DNA of 33,025 bases, taken from assembly GCA_024643785.1 (NCBI GenBank), contig JAHEMI010000019.1, positions 1-33,025 on the forward strand. Reading direction: 5' to 3'. This document shows, piece by piece, positions 17,296 to 26,053 of this stretch; the first letter of the stretch is position 1; every line of letters begins with the position of its first letter. The position numbers and the translations under genes are program-made. Below the pieces are notes generated by a model, which did not search any database, was not told the origin of the DNA, and saw only the letters and a list, made by a program, of their open reading frames with translations. Source of the stretch: Burkholderiaceae bacterium. GTDB lineage: Bacteria > Pseudomonadota > Gammaproteobacteria > Burkholderiales > Burkholderiaceae_E.

Positions 17296-18465
17296 ATGAA
17301 TGAAGTTGGCCAAATCATCGAGCGCTGTCTGGCTCTGCACGAAGACCTCGACTTCACCGCGGTCAAGCAATGGAAGGAGGCTCACCCGGGCGCCAAGGTG
17401 ATTGGCTACATGCCGGTATACGTGCCGCGCGAACTCATCCATGCCGCCGGCATGCTGCCGGTCGGGGTGCTGGGCGGCGGCGACGGGCTCGAGGTCATCC
17501 AGGGCGACGCCTACTACCAGAGCTACATCTGCCGGATTCCGCGCTCGACCATCGAACTCGGCCTGACCGGACGGCTCGACTGCATCGACGGGATGCTGTT
17601 TCCCTCGATTTGCGACGTGATCCGCAATCTCTCGGGAATGTGGAAGATCCTGTTCAAGGACAAGTACGTGCGCTACTTCGACGTCCCGCAGAACTACCAG
17701 GACGAAGTCGGCGGCCAGTACTACGAGCACGAACTCGAGATCCTGCGCCACGACCTCGGCGAGCTCGCCGGCAAGCCGATCAGCGACGAGGCCCTGTGCG
17801 CCTCGATCGCGGTCTACAACGAGAACCGCCGAGCGATCAACGAGCTCTACGCGTACCGCGCCGCCAAGCCCTGGCAGGCGCCGACCTCCGAGGTCTACCT
17901 GCTGATCAAGGCCGGCATGATCCTGCCGGTCGAAGAGCACACCGCGATGGTGCGCGACTATCTCGCCGCCACCGCGGCAGTCGAGCGGCCGATGCGCGAC
18001 AACGCCCGGGTGGTCATCAACGGCACCTTCTGCGAACAGCCGCCGCTCACGCTGATCAAGGCCATCGAGATGTCGGGCTGCTACGTCGTCGACGACGACT
18101 TCATGCTGGTCACCCGCTGGCTGCTCGAGGACGTCGACACCTCCGGCGAGCCGCTTGCGAACCTGTCGCATGCCTTCCTCCATCACTCGGCGTCGACCTC
18201 GGCCAAGTACGAGACCACGCGCGAGGAGAAGGGCCAGTTCCTGCTGCGCCAGATCAAGGATCGCGGCGCCGAGGGGGTGGTGTTCGCCGCCCCGTCGTTC
18301 TGCGACCCGGCGCTCCTGGAGCGCCCGATGCTCCAGGACGTGCTGACCCGTCACAAGGTCCCGCACACCGCCTTCAAGTATTCCGAGAACACCGGCCAGA
18401 TGGCTCCGATCCGCGAGCAGGCCGGTACCTTTGCCGATTCGATCAAGTTGTGGAGCGCCGCATGA
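17296..18465 (+). CDS. bcrC: Benzoyl-CoA reductase subunit C
   Basis: A 389-residue subunit of the class I, ATP-driven benzoyl-CoA reductase, belonging to the HgdB/2-hydroxyacyl-CoA dehydratase family. The N-terminal region has GYMPVYVPRELIHAAGMLPVG. Candidate [4Fe-4S] ligands are Cys79 (YICR), Cys96 (LDCID) and Cys106 (PSICD), the usual three-cysteine spacing of the family. BcrB and BcrC together form the module that binds benzoyl-CoA and receives electrons from the ATPase module BcrAD. The length is close to the Thauera protein. The ATG at 17296 is preceded by AAGGAG. A competing ATG at 17291 opens only a two-codon frame. The stop overlaps bcrB (ATGA). Confidence 0.95.
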   Translation: MNEVGQIIERCLALHEDLDFTAVKQWKEAHPGAKVIGYMPVYVPRELIHAAGMLPVGVLGGGDGLEVIQGDAYYQSYICRIPRSTIELGLTGRLDCIDGMLFPSICDVIRNLSGMWKILFKDKYVRYFDVPQNYQDEVGGQYYEHELEILRHDLGELAGKPISDEALCASIAVYNENRRAINELYAYRAAKPWQAPTSEVYLLIKAGMILPVEEHTAMVRDYLAATAAVERPMRDNARVVINGTFCEQPPLTLIKAIEMSGCYVVDDDFMLVTRWLLEDVDTSGEPLANLSHAFLHHSASTSAKYETTREEKGQFLLRQIKDRGAEGVVFAAPSFCDPALLERPMLQDVLTRHKVPHTAFKYSENTGQMAPIREQAGTFADSIKLWSAA

Positions 18466-19784
18466 GCACAGTCCAGATTTCGATGCCGGAAAACCGCAAG
18501 AAGCCGGTCGTCCAGAAAGAGGACGCAATGCTCCTGCAGAAGGAGATGATCAACCAGAACTACACCGACCTCTCGACCGCCCACGAGCGCGGCAAGAAGG
18601 TCGCCGCCACCTTCGTTCCGGGCAACCTCAACGAACTGGTGATGTGCTTCGACTTCGAACGCAGCCTGCCCGAGACCAACGCGCTGCAGAACGCGCTGCG
18701 CAAGAGCTCGGGCAAGATGATCATGAATGCCGAGCGTGACGGCCAGTCGGAGGACGTCTGCACCTACGTCAAGGCCGACATCGGGATGATGCTCGGCGGC
18801 GAGATCGGCCCGACCGGCCAGAAGCTGCCCCGCCCGGACCTGCTGCTGCTTTCGTACACCGGCTGCTTCACCTTCATGAAGTGGTTCGAGCTGCTGCGCC
18901 AGAAATTCGGCGGCGAGGCGGTGATGCTGCAGGTGCCCTACCAGGGCGACGGCAACATCAACAAGAACATGCGCGACTACGTCGTCAAGCAACTGAAGGA
19001 AACCGTGATCCCGGCGATGGAGCGGATCTCGGGAGTCAAGTTCGACATCGACCGCCTGCGCCAGTACATGCGCGAGTCGGCCAAGGCCGAAGACGACCTG
19101 GTCAAGGTGCTGGAAGCGGCCAAGAACCGGCCCTCGCCGATCGACGCCTACTTTGGCGCGGTCTACTACATTGGCCCGATCTTCACGGCCTTCCGCGGCA
19201 CTCCTGAAGCCACCCGCTACTACGAGGTGCTGCGCGCCGAGGTCGAGGAACGGGTGCGCCTGGGCAAGGGTCCGGTAACGCCCGAGGGCGAGCTCAACGA
19301 GGAGAAGTATCGCCTGGTGATCGAGGGTCCGCCCAATTGGACCCACTTCCGCGATTTCTGGAAGATGTTCTACGACGAGGGCGCGGTGGTGGTCTCGAGC
19401 ACCTACGCCAAGGTCGGCGGGGTCTATGACAACGGCTTCCGCCACGACCCCGACCATCCGCTCGAGTCGCTCGCCGAGTACTGCCTGGGCTGCTACACCA
19501 ACCTCAACCTGCCCTCGCGCATCGACATGATCTGCAAGTACATCGAGGAATACGACGCCGACGGCCTGCTGATCAACTCGATCAAGAGCTGCAACAGCTT
19601 CTCGGCGGGACAGCTGCTGATCCTGCGCGAGGTCGAGCGGCGCACCGGCAAGCCGGCGGCGTTCATCGAAACCGACCTGGTCGACCCGCGCTACTTCTCG
19701 GCGGCCAACGTCAAGAACCGGCTGGAGAGCTATTTCCAGATGATCCAGCACAAGCGCGCCGCCAACGCCGCGGCGCTGCGCTAA
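18462..19784 (+). CDS. bcrB: Benzoyl-CoA reductase subunit B
   Basis: A 440-residue partner of BcrC in the same HgdB-like family, forming the substrate-reducing half of the enzyme. Recognisable parts are [22 protein letters not shown] near residue 105, [16 protein letters not shown] with Cys134, [17 protein letters not shown], and [16 protein letters not shown] near the C-terminus. Together these supply the cysteines for its iron-sulfur cluster. The first 20 residues are basic and variable, with no signal peptide. The start overlaps the bcrC stop. There is an 11-base gap with a purine-rich AAAGGGGG before bcrA, so the reductase half and the ATPase half are initiated separately. Confidence 0.95.
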   Translation: MSTVQISMPENRKKPVVQKEDAMLLQKEMINQNYTDLSTAHERGKKVAATFVPGNLNELVMCFDFERSLPETNALQNALRKSSGKMIMNAERDGQSEDVCTYVKADIGMMLGGEIGPTGQKLPRPDLLLLSYTGCFTFMKWFELLRQKFGGEAVMLQVPYQGDGNINKNMRDYVVKQLKETVIPAMERISGVKFDIDRLRQYMRESAKAEDDLVKVLEAAKNRPSPIDAYFGAVYYIGPIFTAFRGTPEATRYYEVLRAEVEERVRLGKGPVTPEGELNEEKYRLVIEGPPNWTHFRDFWKMFYDEGAVVVSSTYAKVGGVYDNGFRHDPDHPLESLAEYCLGCYTNLNLPSRIDMICKYIEEYDADGLLINSIKSCNSFSAGQLLILREVERRTGKPAAFIETDLVDPRYFSAANVKNRLESYFQMIQHKRAANAAALR

Positions 19785-19795
19785 AGGGGGCCGCC

Positions 19796-21136
19796 ATGCG
19801 CTGCTTCATCGGCATCGATCTCGGCTCGACGACTACCAAGGCGGTGGTGATCGACGAGGACCGTAACGTACTTGGTCGCGGCATCACCAATTCGCGCTCG
19901 AACTACGACACCGCCGCGGCCATCGCCAAGCAGGAGGCGCTGGTGAACAGCCGCTTCTTCCTGCTGCGCCAGGCGCTGGCGCCGGCGAGCGGACTCAACG
20001 GCAACCTCGACACCTTCCTTGGCCAGCTCGAACGCGACTTCCGGCTCGAGCAGTTCATCGAGCAGCTGAGCGACCTGGAAGCGACCAGCGCGCGCAACCT
20101 CGAGACGGCGCGCTTCGGCGATCTGACCGCACCGGTGCGCGCGGCGCTCGAGGAAGTATTTCGCCAACTGCACGCCTTGGCGCCGTCGCTGTTCGCGCCC
20201 GGGGCCGAACGCAAGAGCGACTTCTTCCGTGACATCGCGGGCAGCAGCTACCTCTCGATCAGCGAGCAAGTGGCCAAGGAAGCCGAGCTGCGCTACGACT
20301 ACCTGCTCAACATCTTCGACCGCTCGATCATCGAGGTCGAGAACCGGGTCTACGGCGACTCGATGAGCGGCCACCTGCTCGCAGCCCTTGACCGCACTTT
20401 CGTGGCGATGCCCGAGCTCGCGAACCTGGCCGACAAGCTGCGGGCGCCGTTTCGCAGCGTGATCGAGCTGCCCCTCGAGGAGGCCTACGTGGTCGGCACC
20501 GGCTACGGCCGGGCCCGGCTGCCGTTTTCCAAGGAACACATCCGCTCGGAGATCCTCTGCCACGGGCTGGGCGCGCACATGATGCATCCCGGCACCGCGA
20601 CCGTGCTCGACATCGGCGGCCAGGACACCAAGGCGATCCAGGTCGATCCGCACGGCATCGTCGAGAGCTTCCAGATGAACGATCGCTGCGCTGCGGGTTG
20701 CGGGCGCTACCTCGGCTACATCGCCGACGAGATGAACATGGGCCTGCACGAACTCGGCCCGATGGCCATGAAGGCGACCAAGTCGATCCGGATCAACTCG
20801 ACCTGCACCGTGTTTGCCGGCGCCGAATTGCGTGACCGCCTGTCGCTCGGCGAGAAGCGCGAGGACATCATGGCGGGGCTGCACCGGGCGATCATCCTGC
20901 GCGCGATGTCGATCCTGGCCCGCTCGGGCGGCATCCGCAACGAATTCACGTTCACCGGCGGCGTGGCCAAGAACGAAGCCGCGGTGAAGTCTCTGCGCGA
21001 CCTGGTCCGCGAGAACTACGGCGAGGTCACGCTGAACATCAATCCTGATTCGATCTACACCGGGGCGCTCGGCGGCGCGACCTACGCGTGGCGGGCAGTC
21101 GTCGAGGAAGGCAAGGCAGCGGAGGCACGGGCATGA
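19796..21136 (+). CDS. bcrA: Benzoyl-CoA reductase subunit A (ATPase/electron activator)
   Basis: A 446-residue BadF/BadG/BcrA/BcrD-type ATPase of the ASKHA fold. The first phosphate loop is [16 protein letters not shown] (5-20) and the second is [14 protein letters not shown] (271-284). Cys298 (NDRCAAGC) and Cys337 ([11 protein letters not shown]) are the expected ligands of the [4Fe-4S] cluster bridging BcrA and BcrD. Compared with BcrD it has an extra segment of roughly 150 residues between the two loops. That long form is typical of Thauera-type BcrA; the Azoarcus BzdP/BzdQ pair is shorter. ATP hydrolysis here drives the low-potential electrons to BcrBC. Its stop overlaps the bcrD ATG. 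Confidence 0.95.
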   Translation: MRCFIGIDLGSTTTKAVVIDEDRNVLGRGITNSRSNYDTAAAIAKQEALVNSRFFLLRQALAPASGLNGNLDTFLGQLERDFRLEQFIEQLSDLEATSARNLETARFGDLTAPVRAALEEVFRQLHALAPSLFAPGAERKSDFFRDIAGSSYLSISEQVAKEAELRYDYLLNIFDRSIIEVENRVYGDSMSGHLLAALDRTFVAMPELANLADKLRAPFRSVIELPLEEAYVVGTGYGRARLPFSKEHIRSEILCHGLGAHMMHPGTATVLDIGGQDTKAIQVDPHGIVESFQMNDRCAAGCGRYLGYIADEMNMGLHELGPMAMKATKSIRINSTCTVFAGAELRDRLSLGEKREDIMAGLHRAIILRAMSILARSGGIRNEFTFTGGVAKNEAAVKSLRDLVRENYGEVTLNINPDSIYTGALGGATYAWRAVVEEGKAAEARA

Positions 21137-21978
21137 CCTACACCATCGGACTAGACATCGGGGCCGGCGCGATCAAGGCGGTCCTGTTCGACAATGCCGG
21201 CGCTGAGCACACCTGGGTGGCCCGGCGCTGCGAGCGGATCCGGCGGCGCGACACGCTCGAGCTGGCGCGCGAATGCTACGAATCAGTGCTCCAGGACGCC
21301 GGGATCGGCGCCGACGAAGTGGCCTACGTCGCAACCACCGGCGAGGGCGAGAGCGTCAAGTTCGCCACCGGCCATTTCTATACCATGACCACCCACGCGC
21401 GCGGCGCCATCTTCCTCGACCCCACGGCCAATGCCGTGATCGACATCGGCGCCCTCAACGGCCGGGCGATCTACGTCGATGAGCGGGGCAAGGTGCTGGG
21501 CTACAAGATGACCAGCCAGTGCGCGTCGGGCTCCGGGCAGTTCCTCGAGAACATTGCCCGCTACCTCGGCGTCGCCATCGAGGAGATCGGCCGCCTGTCG
21601 ACGAAGTCCGAGAACCCCGAGAAAGTCAGCTCGATCTGCGCGGTGCTCGCCGAGACCGACGTCATCAACATGGTGTCGCGCGGCATCGCCACCAACGACA
21701 TCCTCAAGGGCATCCACATGTCAATGGCCTCACGGCTGGCCAAGCTTCTCAAGGTCACCGGAATCACCAAGGGCAAGGTGCTGCTTACCGGCGGGCTGGC
21801 GCTGGACATCGGCTTGCTGGCCGCGCTGCAGGAAGAGATGGCCAATGAGAAGATGGAAGATCTGATTGCGAGCAACCATCCGGATTCGATCTATGCCGGC
21901 GCCATCGGCGCGGCGATCTGGGGCGCCTTCAGGCATGAAAAACTGACCGCGATGGGCGGGGCACGGATAGCGGCCTAG
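21133..21978 (+). CDS. bcrD: Benzoyl-CoA reductase subunit D (ATPase/electron activator)
   Basis: A 281-residue ATPase partner of BcrA. The first phosphate loop is [16 protein letters not shown]. The second is [16 protein letters not shown], which lacks the GGQDxK form seen in BcrA. Cluster-ligand cysteines are Cys130 ([12 protein letters not shown]) and Cys169 ([11 protein letters not shown]), one pair per subunit, as expected for a shared [4Fe-4S] cluster. [19 protein letters not shown] closes the fold. It starts at an ATG overlapping the bcrA stop, so A and D are coupled one to one. It is followed after 28 bases by fdx. Confidence 0.95.
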   Translation: MTYTIGLDIGAGAIKAVLFDNAGAEHTWVARRCERIRRRDTLELARECYESVLQDAGIGADEVAYVATTGEGESVKFATGHFYTMTTHARGAIFLDPTANAVIDIGALNGRAIYVDERGKVLGYKMTSQCASGSGQFLENIARYLGVAIEEIGRLSTKSENPEKVSSICAVLAETDVINMVSRGIATNDILKGIHMSMASRLAKLLKVTGITKGKVLLTGGLALDIGLLAALQEEMANEKMEDLIASNHPDSIYAGAIGAAIWGAFRHEKLTAMGGARIAA

Positions 21979-22006
21979 GCCATCAACGACGAGAGGAAGG
22001 AAACCA

Positions 22007-22252
22007 ATGGCACTGCTTATCGACGACAACTGCACCAGCTGCGACGCCTGCCCGTCAGTCTGTCCCAATGATGCGATCGCAACCGGCGATCCGATCTACG
22101 TCATCGACCCGTTCAAGTGCACCGAATGCGTCGGTGCCGAAGACGAGCCCCAGTGCAAGCTGGTCTGCCCCGCCGACTGCATCGTCCCGAACCCCGACTA
22201 CCAGGAGAACCCGGACGAGTTGATGGCGAAGTACGAGTCGCTACACGGCTGA
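22007..22252 (+). CDS. fdx: 2[4Fe-4S] ferredoxin, electron donor to benzoyl-CoA reductase
   Basis: An 81-residue ferredoxin. The first cluster motif is C9-x2-C12-x2-C15-x3-C19 followed by proline. The second is C38-x2-C41-x8-C50-x3-C54, with the long loop and C-terminal extension (ending YESLHG) of the Chromatium-type group known for very low potentials. An extra cysteine is present at 58. It carries electrons from the Kor enzyme to BcrAD. A good ribosome site, GAGGAAGG, lies 5-12 bases upstream of the ATG. It is the last gene of the rightward operon, and its last 12 bases overlap the end of the convergent tandem GNAT gene. Confidence 0.95.
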   Translation: MALLIDDNCTSCDACPSVCPNDAIATGDPIYVIDPFKCTECVGAEDEPQCKLVCPADCIVPNPDYQENPDELMAKYESLHG

Positions 22253-23275
22253 GCGCACGAAGGCCAGCCGCTCGGCGGGCGCAAACCCCGCCGCGTAGAG
22301 GAAGCGCAGCAGTGCGAAATCACCGCGCGCCACGACCGTTTCGAGCCGTTCGACCCGCAGCGCCTGGAGGTTGAGAAAGAGCTGCGAGAGCAGCGCTCGT
22401 CCGACCCCGGCGTGCCCGAAGTCGGGGTCGACGCCGATGGTGTCGAGCACCGCGACCGGCTCGGTGCGGCCGAAATCGCCAAAGTCGGTCCGGGCCATCA
22501 CGAAGCCAACCGTCATCGAGTCCTTGCGCGCGACCAGTGAAGCGCGCACGCCCGAGTTGCCCAGCGCCTCGGCGAAGACCTGGCGCAGATAGGCACTGCG
22601 ATCGACGCCGGTGATCTTGCGGTCAATCCGCGCCACCTCATCGAAATCCCCGGCCGCCAGCGACCGGGCCTCGATGCGGTCGCGACCGAGCGCCTCGAAA
22701 TCGTTATCCGCCGCAGCGCTGTAGTCGGTCTCCGGAGTCTTCCAGGAGTTCTCCGAGTCAGGCGCAGCGCTCTCCTCCTGGTCGACCTCGTCGAAATGCC
22801 CCGCGCGCACCGCGCAGTCGATGACGTGGTCGGTGGCGAGCGAGAACCCGGCGTGATCGAGGAAATGCAGCATCTTGCCGTCGCGCCACGAAGCCTGGGT
22901 GCGCATTTCGGCGGCGCCGCCATCGGCTGCGCTGTGCTGCAGGCGCGCCAGCAGCCGGGTGGCAATGCCGGCACCCTGCTCGCCGCGGTCGACCCCGATC
23001 ACTTCGAGCCGCACGGCCGGCTGTACCGCCCCGAATTCACCGACCAGGCGACGCGCCAGTGCAAACCCGACCAGCGCACCGGAGCGCTCGGCGGCGAATT
23101 GCACATGCAGTTCCGGGCTCGCGAGGGCAGCTCCCAGGCGCCGCTCGAAATAGGCGCGTCGCGGCGCCAGCCGGCCCAGCGCGGCATCGATCGCGACCAC
23201 CGCAGCGAGGTCATCCTTGGCCAACGCGCGAATCTTGATTTCGTCGCCGGCGGCCGGTTGCGCTCCCTTGCTCAT
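22241..23275 (-). CDS. Tandem GNAT-domain acetyltransferase
   Basis: A 344-residue protein made of two GNAT domains. The first, about residues 12-160, has the acetyl-CoA loop VDRGEQGAGIATRLLARL. The second, about 200-344, has VDPDFGHAGVGRALLSQL and the end motif LLRFLYAAGF. They are joined by an acidic, Ser/Thr-rich linker (about 161-198). Both loops keep the Q/H-x-G-x-G pattern, so both could bind acyl-CoA. Substrates are unknown; protein lysine acylation or CoA-ester handling are guesses from context. The ATG at 23275 has AAGGAG upstream. It is the last gene of the leftward pad set and converges on fdx with a 12-base overlap. Confidence 0.85.
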   Translation of the reverse strand: MSKGAQPAAGDEIKIRALAKDDLAAVVAIDAALGRLAPRRAYFERRLGAALASPELHVQFAAERSGALVGFALARRLVGEFGAVQPAVRLEVIGVDRGEQGAGIATRLLARLQHSAADGGAAEMRTQASWRDGKMLHFLDHAGFSLATDHVIDCAVRAGHFDEVDQEESAAPDSENSWKTPETDYSAAADNDFEALGRDRIEARSLAAGDFDEVARIDRKITGVDRSAYLRQVFAEALGNSGVRASLVARKDSMTVGFVMARTDFGDFGRTEPVAVLDTIGVDPDFGHAGVGRALLSQLFLNLQALRVERLETVVARGDFALLRFLYAAGFAPAERLAFVRSAV

Positions 23276-23297
23276 GTCATCTCCTTTCAGGCGCTGG

Positions 23298-23792
23298 TCA
23301 ACCGGCGTAGTCGAGCACCAACTCTGCGTCGTCATCATCGCCGAGGATGTTCTCGAGAGCCGGCAGCAGCGCCATTTCCTCTTTCTGGATGTGTGAAATC
23401 ATACGCTCGACGTATTCAAACCCGAGCATCTTAAGTGTTCGCCACTCGGCCCCTTCAAATTGTTCGGACAGTGAAATTTGGAGCAACCCGCCAAGTTCCG
23501 ACGCAACCTGGCGGATGATGCTGTGTTCGTCGCTGAGGATCTGGACGATGGTTCCGTCGCCGCTGGCTTCGAGGCGGGGGAAAAGCGACTGTTCCTCGAA
23601 ATCGAAGTGATGTTCGATTTCTCCTCTTATCCCGGCGCCAAGGTCGCGTGCGATGCTGCGCCATTGATCGTCGCCGACGAGGGGCGGATCACGATAGCCA
23701 ACCATTGCCTGCTCAAAACGGCCGAGCAGATCGACGACCGCGACATGCTCTTCATGCAGCCTCCTGGTCGTCTGGCGTTCGAAATTCATCAT
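23298..23792 (-). CDS. Hemerythrin HHE-domain protein
   Basis: A 164-residue four-helix hemerythrin-like protein. Candidate diiron ligands are His13 and His16 (LHEEH), His61/His62 with Glu66/Glu67 (EIEHHFDFEEQ), His90 (SDEHSII), and His134 and Glu138 (ISHIQKEE). The spacing fits the HHE cation-binding family, whose members bind oxygen or nitric oxide, or sense iron and redox state. There is no fused signalling domain and no signal peptide. Two adjacent ATGs follow a strong GAGGAGG. It sits between the PaaK-type ligase and the tandem GNAT gene, with gaps of 76 and 22 bases, and is probably co-transcribed with them. Confidence 0.88.
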   Translation of the reverse strand: MMNFERQTTRRLHEEHVAVVDLLGRFEQAMVGYRDPPLVGDDQWRSIARDLGAGIRGEIEHHFDFEEQSLFPRLEASGDGTIVQILSDEHSIIRQVASELGGLLQISLSEQFEGAEWRTLKMLGFEYVERMISHIQKEEMALLPALENILGDDDDAELVLDYAG

Positions 23793-23868
23793 CCCGGCTC
23801 CTCCTCATCGGTTGGCGACAGCACAGAAGTGGAACGACCGCACTCCAGGTTCGCCCCACCCGCGACTC

Positions 23869-25191
23869 CTAGCCCTTGGGCCGCTGGTCGCGCACCCGGA
23901 CCGCCTTGCCCATCGAGCGCGGCACCGACCCGGCAGTCATCATCTTCACCTTCGCGGTGACGCCGACCATCGACTTGACGTGGTGGCGCACCCGCTCGCC
24001 GATGGCCGCAAAGGTCTCGGGCGTGAACGACACCGAGGAACGGGCCTCGACCTCGATGGTCAGTTCATCGAGGTGATTGACGCGATCGACGACCAGCTGG
24101 TAGTGCGGCTCGAGTTCCGCGATACCCAGCAACGCAGCCTCGACCTGCGACGGATAGAGGTTGACGCCGCGGATGATCAGCATGTCGTCGGTGCGGCCGG
24201 TGATGCGCTGCAGCCGCGCATGGGTGCGCCCACAGACGCACTTCTCGGTCGCCAGGCGAGTGATGTCGCGGGTGCGATAGCGCAACATCGGCAAGGCTTC
24301 CTTGGTCAGCGTAGTGATCACCAGCTCGCCGGCCTCGCCATCGGCCACCGGCCGCTCGGTATCGGGGTCGATGACTTCAAAAAGGAAGTGGTCTTCCCAG
24401 CCGTGCGGGCCGGCCTGTCCCTGCTCGCACTCGCAGGCCACGCCCGGACCCATGATTTCGGAAAGGCCGTAGATGTCGGTGGCCCGCAGGCCCAGCCGCT
24501 CCTCGATCTCGCGGCGCATCGCCTCGGTCCAGGGCTCGGCGCCGAACACGCCGATCGCCAGCGGCCCATTGCGCAGGTCGATGCCCTCCTTGTCGGCGAG
24601 TTCCGCGATCGCCAGCGCGTAGGAGGGCGTGCAGCAGATAACCCGCGCCGCGAAGTCGCGCAGCAGCACGATCTGTTTCTCGGTGTTGCCGCCGGACATC
24701 GGCACCACCGTGGCGCCAAGGCGGGTGGCGCCGTCGTGCGCCCCCAGGCCGCCGGTGAACAGCCCGTAGCCGTAGGCGTTGTGGACGATGTCACCGGGGC
24801 GCGCCCCGGCACAGGCCAGTGAGCGCGCCATCAGGTCGGCCCAGCGGTCGAGATCGCCGGCGGTATAGCCGACCACGGTCGGCTTCCCGGTCGTACCTGA
24901 CGAGGCATGCAGCCGCAGCAGCCCTTGCCTGGGCCGCGCGAACATCCCGAATGGATAGTTGTCGCGCAGGTCGTTCTTGACCGTGAACGGCAGGTCGGCG
25001 AGATCGGCAAGCTGCTTGAGGTCGCCGGGCTTGAATCCCGCCCCTTCGAGCCGTTCGCGGTGCAGCGCGACGTTCTCGTAGGCGTTGGCATAGGACTCGC
25101 GCAGACGCTGCAGTTGCAGCTCGAGCAGTTGTTCCCGGGGCATCGTCTCGACGGCCCGGTTGAACATGTACGTGGTGCCCTCATTTCCCAT
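23869..25191 (-). CDS. paaK: Phenylacetate-CoA ligase (PaaK family)
   Basis: A 440-residue adenylate-forming enzyme that activates phenylacetate with ATP and CoA. The phosphate loop is SSGTTGKPT (97-105). IYGLSEIMGPGVACECEQ, the hinge region MLRYRTRDITRL and RTDDMLIIRGVNLYPSQVE are typical of PaaK, and length is as expected. In anaerobes the same type is called PadJ or PaaK2. Related ligases act on other aryl-acetates or 2-aminobenzoate, so the exact acid is inferred from the adjacent phenylacetyl-CoA oxidoreductase genes. I chose the ATG at 25191, preceded by GGGAGG; a GTG at 25197 is possible. Its start overlaps the end of the membrane-anchor gene by 11 bases. Confidence 0.92.
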   Translation of the reverse strand: MGNEGTTYMFNRAVETMPREQLLELQLQRLRESYANAYENVALHRERLEGAGFKPGDLKQLADLADLPFTVKNDLRDNYPFGMFARPRQGLLRLHASSGTTGKPTVVGYTAGDLDRWADLMARSLACAGARPGDIVHNAYGYGLFTGGLGAHDGATRLGATVVPMSGGNTEKQIVLLRDFAARVICCTPSYALAIAELADKEGIDLRNGPLAIGVFGAEPWTEAMRREIEERLGLRATDIYGLSEIMGPGVACECEQGQAGPHGWEDHFLFEVIDPDTERPVADGEAGELVITTLTKEALPMLRYRTRDITRLATEKCVCGRTHARLQRITGRTDDMLIIRGVNLYPSQVEAALLGIAELEPHYQLVVDRVNHLDELTIEVEARSSVSFTPETFAAIGERVRHHVKSMVGVTAKVKMMTAGSVPRSMGKAVRVRDQRPKG

Positions 25192-26053
25192 TGCCACCTC
25201 CCTGCACTGTTGTCCTCACGCCCCGCACCGGCAGATGCGGCAGCCCGAACCCCTGGTTGTAGTCGGCCCGCGTCAGCACGACCCACTTGAGCCGCGCGCC
25301 GGCGTACAGCGCCAGCAGCGCTGCCATGGTTAGCGGGATCGTCTGGTAGGCCGGCCAGGCGGCCGACCCGGCGAGCACGATCGGCACCACCGTGCCGTAG
25401 ATCCAGGCCAGCGGATGCGCGGCCGCGAGGGCGCGCCGCGCGGCCGGAACCAGCGCGGCATCGACCCGCACCCGGTAGCGCCTCCAGGCGAGATGACGGG
25501 CCGCGGTCGCGAGCGCCAGCGCCAGCCCCCAGGAGGGCGCAACCGGTGCGCCGCCAGTCAGCACCAGGCGCAGGATCAGGCCCAGCGCCAGGCCTTCGAC
25601 CAGCGAAGTGGCGAGAATGAATCGCAGCAGTGCCGGCTCGCGCCAGGCCGGAATGCCGACCGAGCGGCGCAGCATCCGCGCCTGGCAATAGACGAACACC
25701 GCCGCGGTGACGCCAGCGGCCACGTACAGCGCCGCGGTCCCGGTCCACCAGGCCAGCGCCCCGAACGCGAAGGTCGCCCCCGCAACGTAGGCCTCGCGGG
25801 TCATCCACGACTGGCGCAGGTTGATGTAGACGTTCATCGCCCGCAGCGGACGACCGATCTCGAACCACACGGTGGTCAGGCCGATCGCCATCACCACCAG
25901 GCCAACGATCAACGCCGCTGCCGACGGGTCACCACCGAGCGCGAACAGGGCGTTGACGACCACCAGTCCGCCGCCGATGCCGCCGGCGGTGAAGTTGGTC
26001 GCGGCGCGCTCGTCCCAGTGCTGCTGCTTCCAGGGTTTGGGTCCGAAGCTCAT
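25181..26053 (-). CDS. padD: Phenylacetyl-CoA:acceptor oxidoreductase, membrane anchor subunit
   Basis: A 290-residue very hydrophobic protein with about eight predicted membrane helices, for example around FTAGGIGGGLVVVNALFAL and AALIVGLVVMAIGLTTVW. It fits the NrfD/DmsC-type quinone-reactive anchor group. After the second helix comes FEIGRPLRAMNVYINLRQSWMTRE, a conserved loop in such anchors. It would pass electrons from the iron-sulfur subunit to the quinone pool. Its start overlaps the stop of the preceding iron-sulfur subunit gene (ATGA), so stoichiometric synthesis is likely. The name PadD rests on this operon context. Alone it would only be called a DMSO-reductase-type anchor. Confidence 0.78.
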   Translation of the reverse strand: MSFGPKPWKQQHWDERAATNFTAGGIGGGLVVVNALFALGGDPSAAALIVGLVVMAIGLTTVWFEIGRPLRAMNVYINLRQSWMTREAYVAGATFAFGALAWWTGTAALYVAAGVTAAVFVYCQARMLRRSVGIPAWREPALLRFILATSLVEGLALGLILRLVLTGGAPVAPSWGLALALATAARHLAWRRYRVRVDAALVPAARRALAAAHPLAWIYGTVVPIVLAGSAAWPAYQTIPLTMAALLALYAGARLKWVVLTRADYNQGFGLPHLPVRGVRTTVQGGGNGK

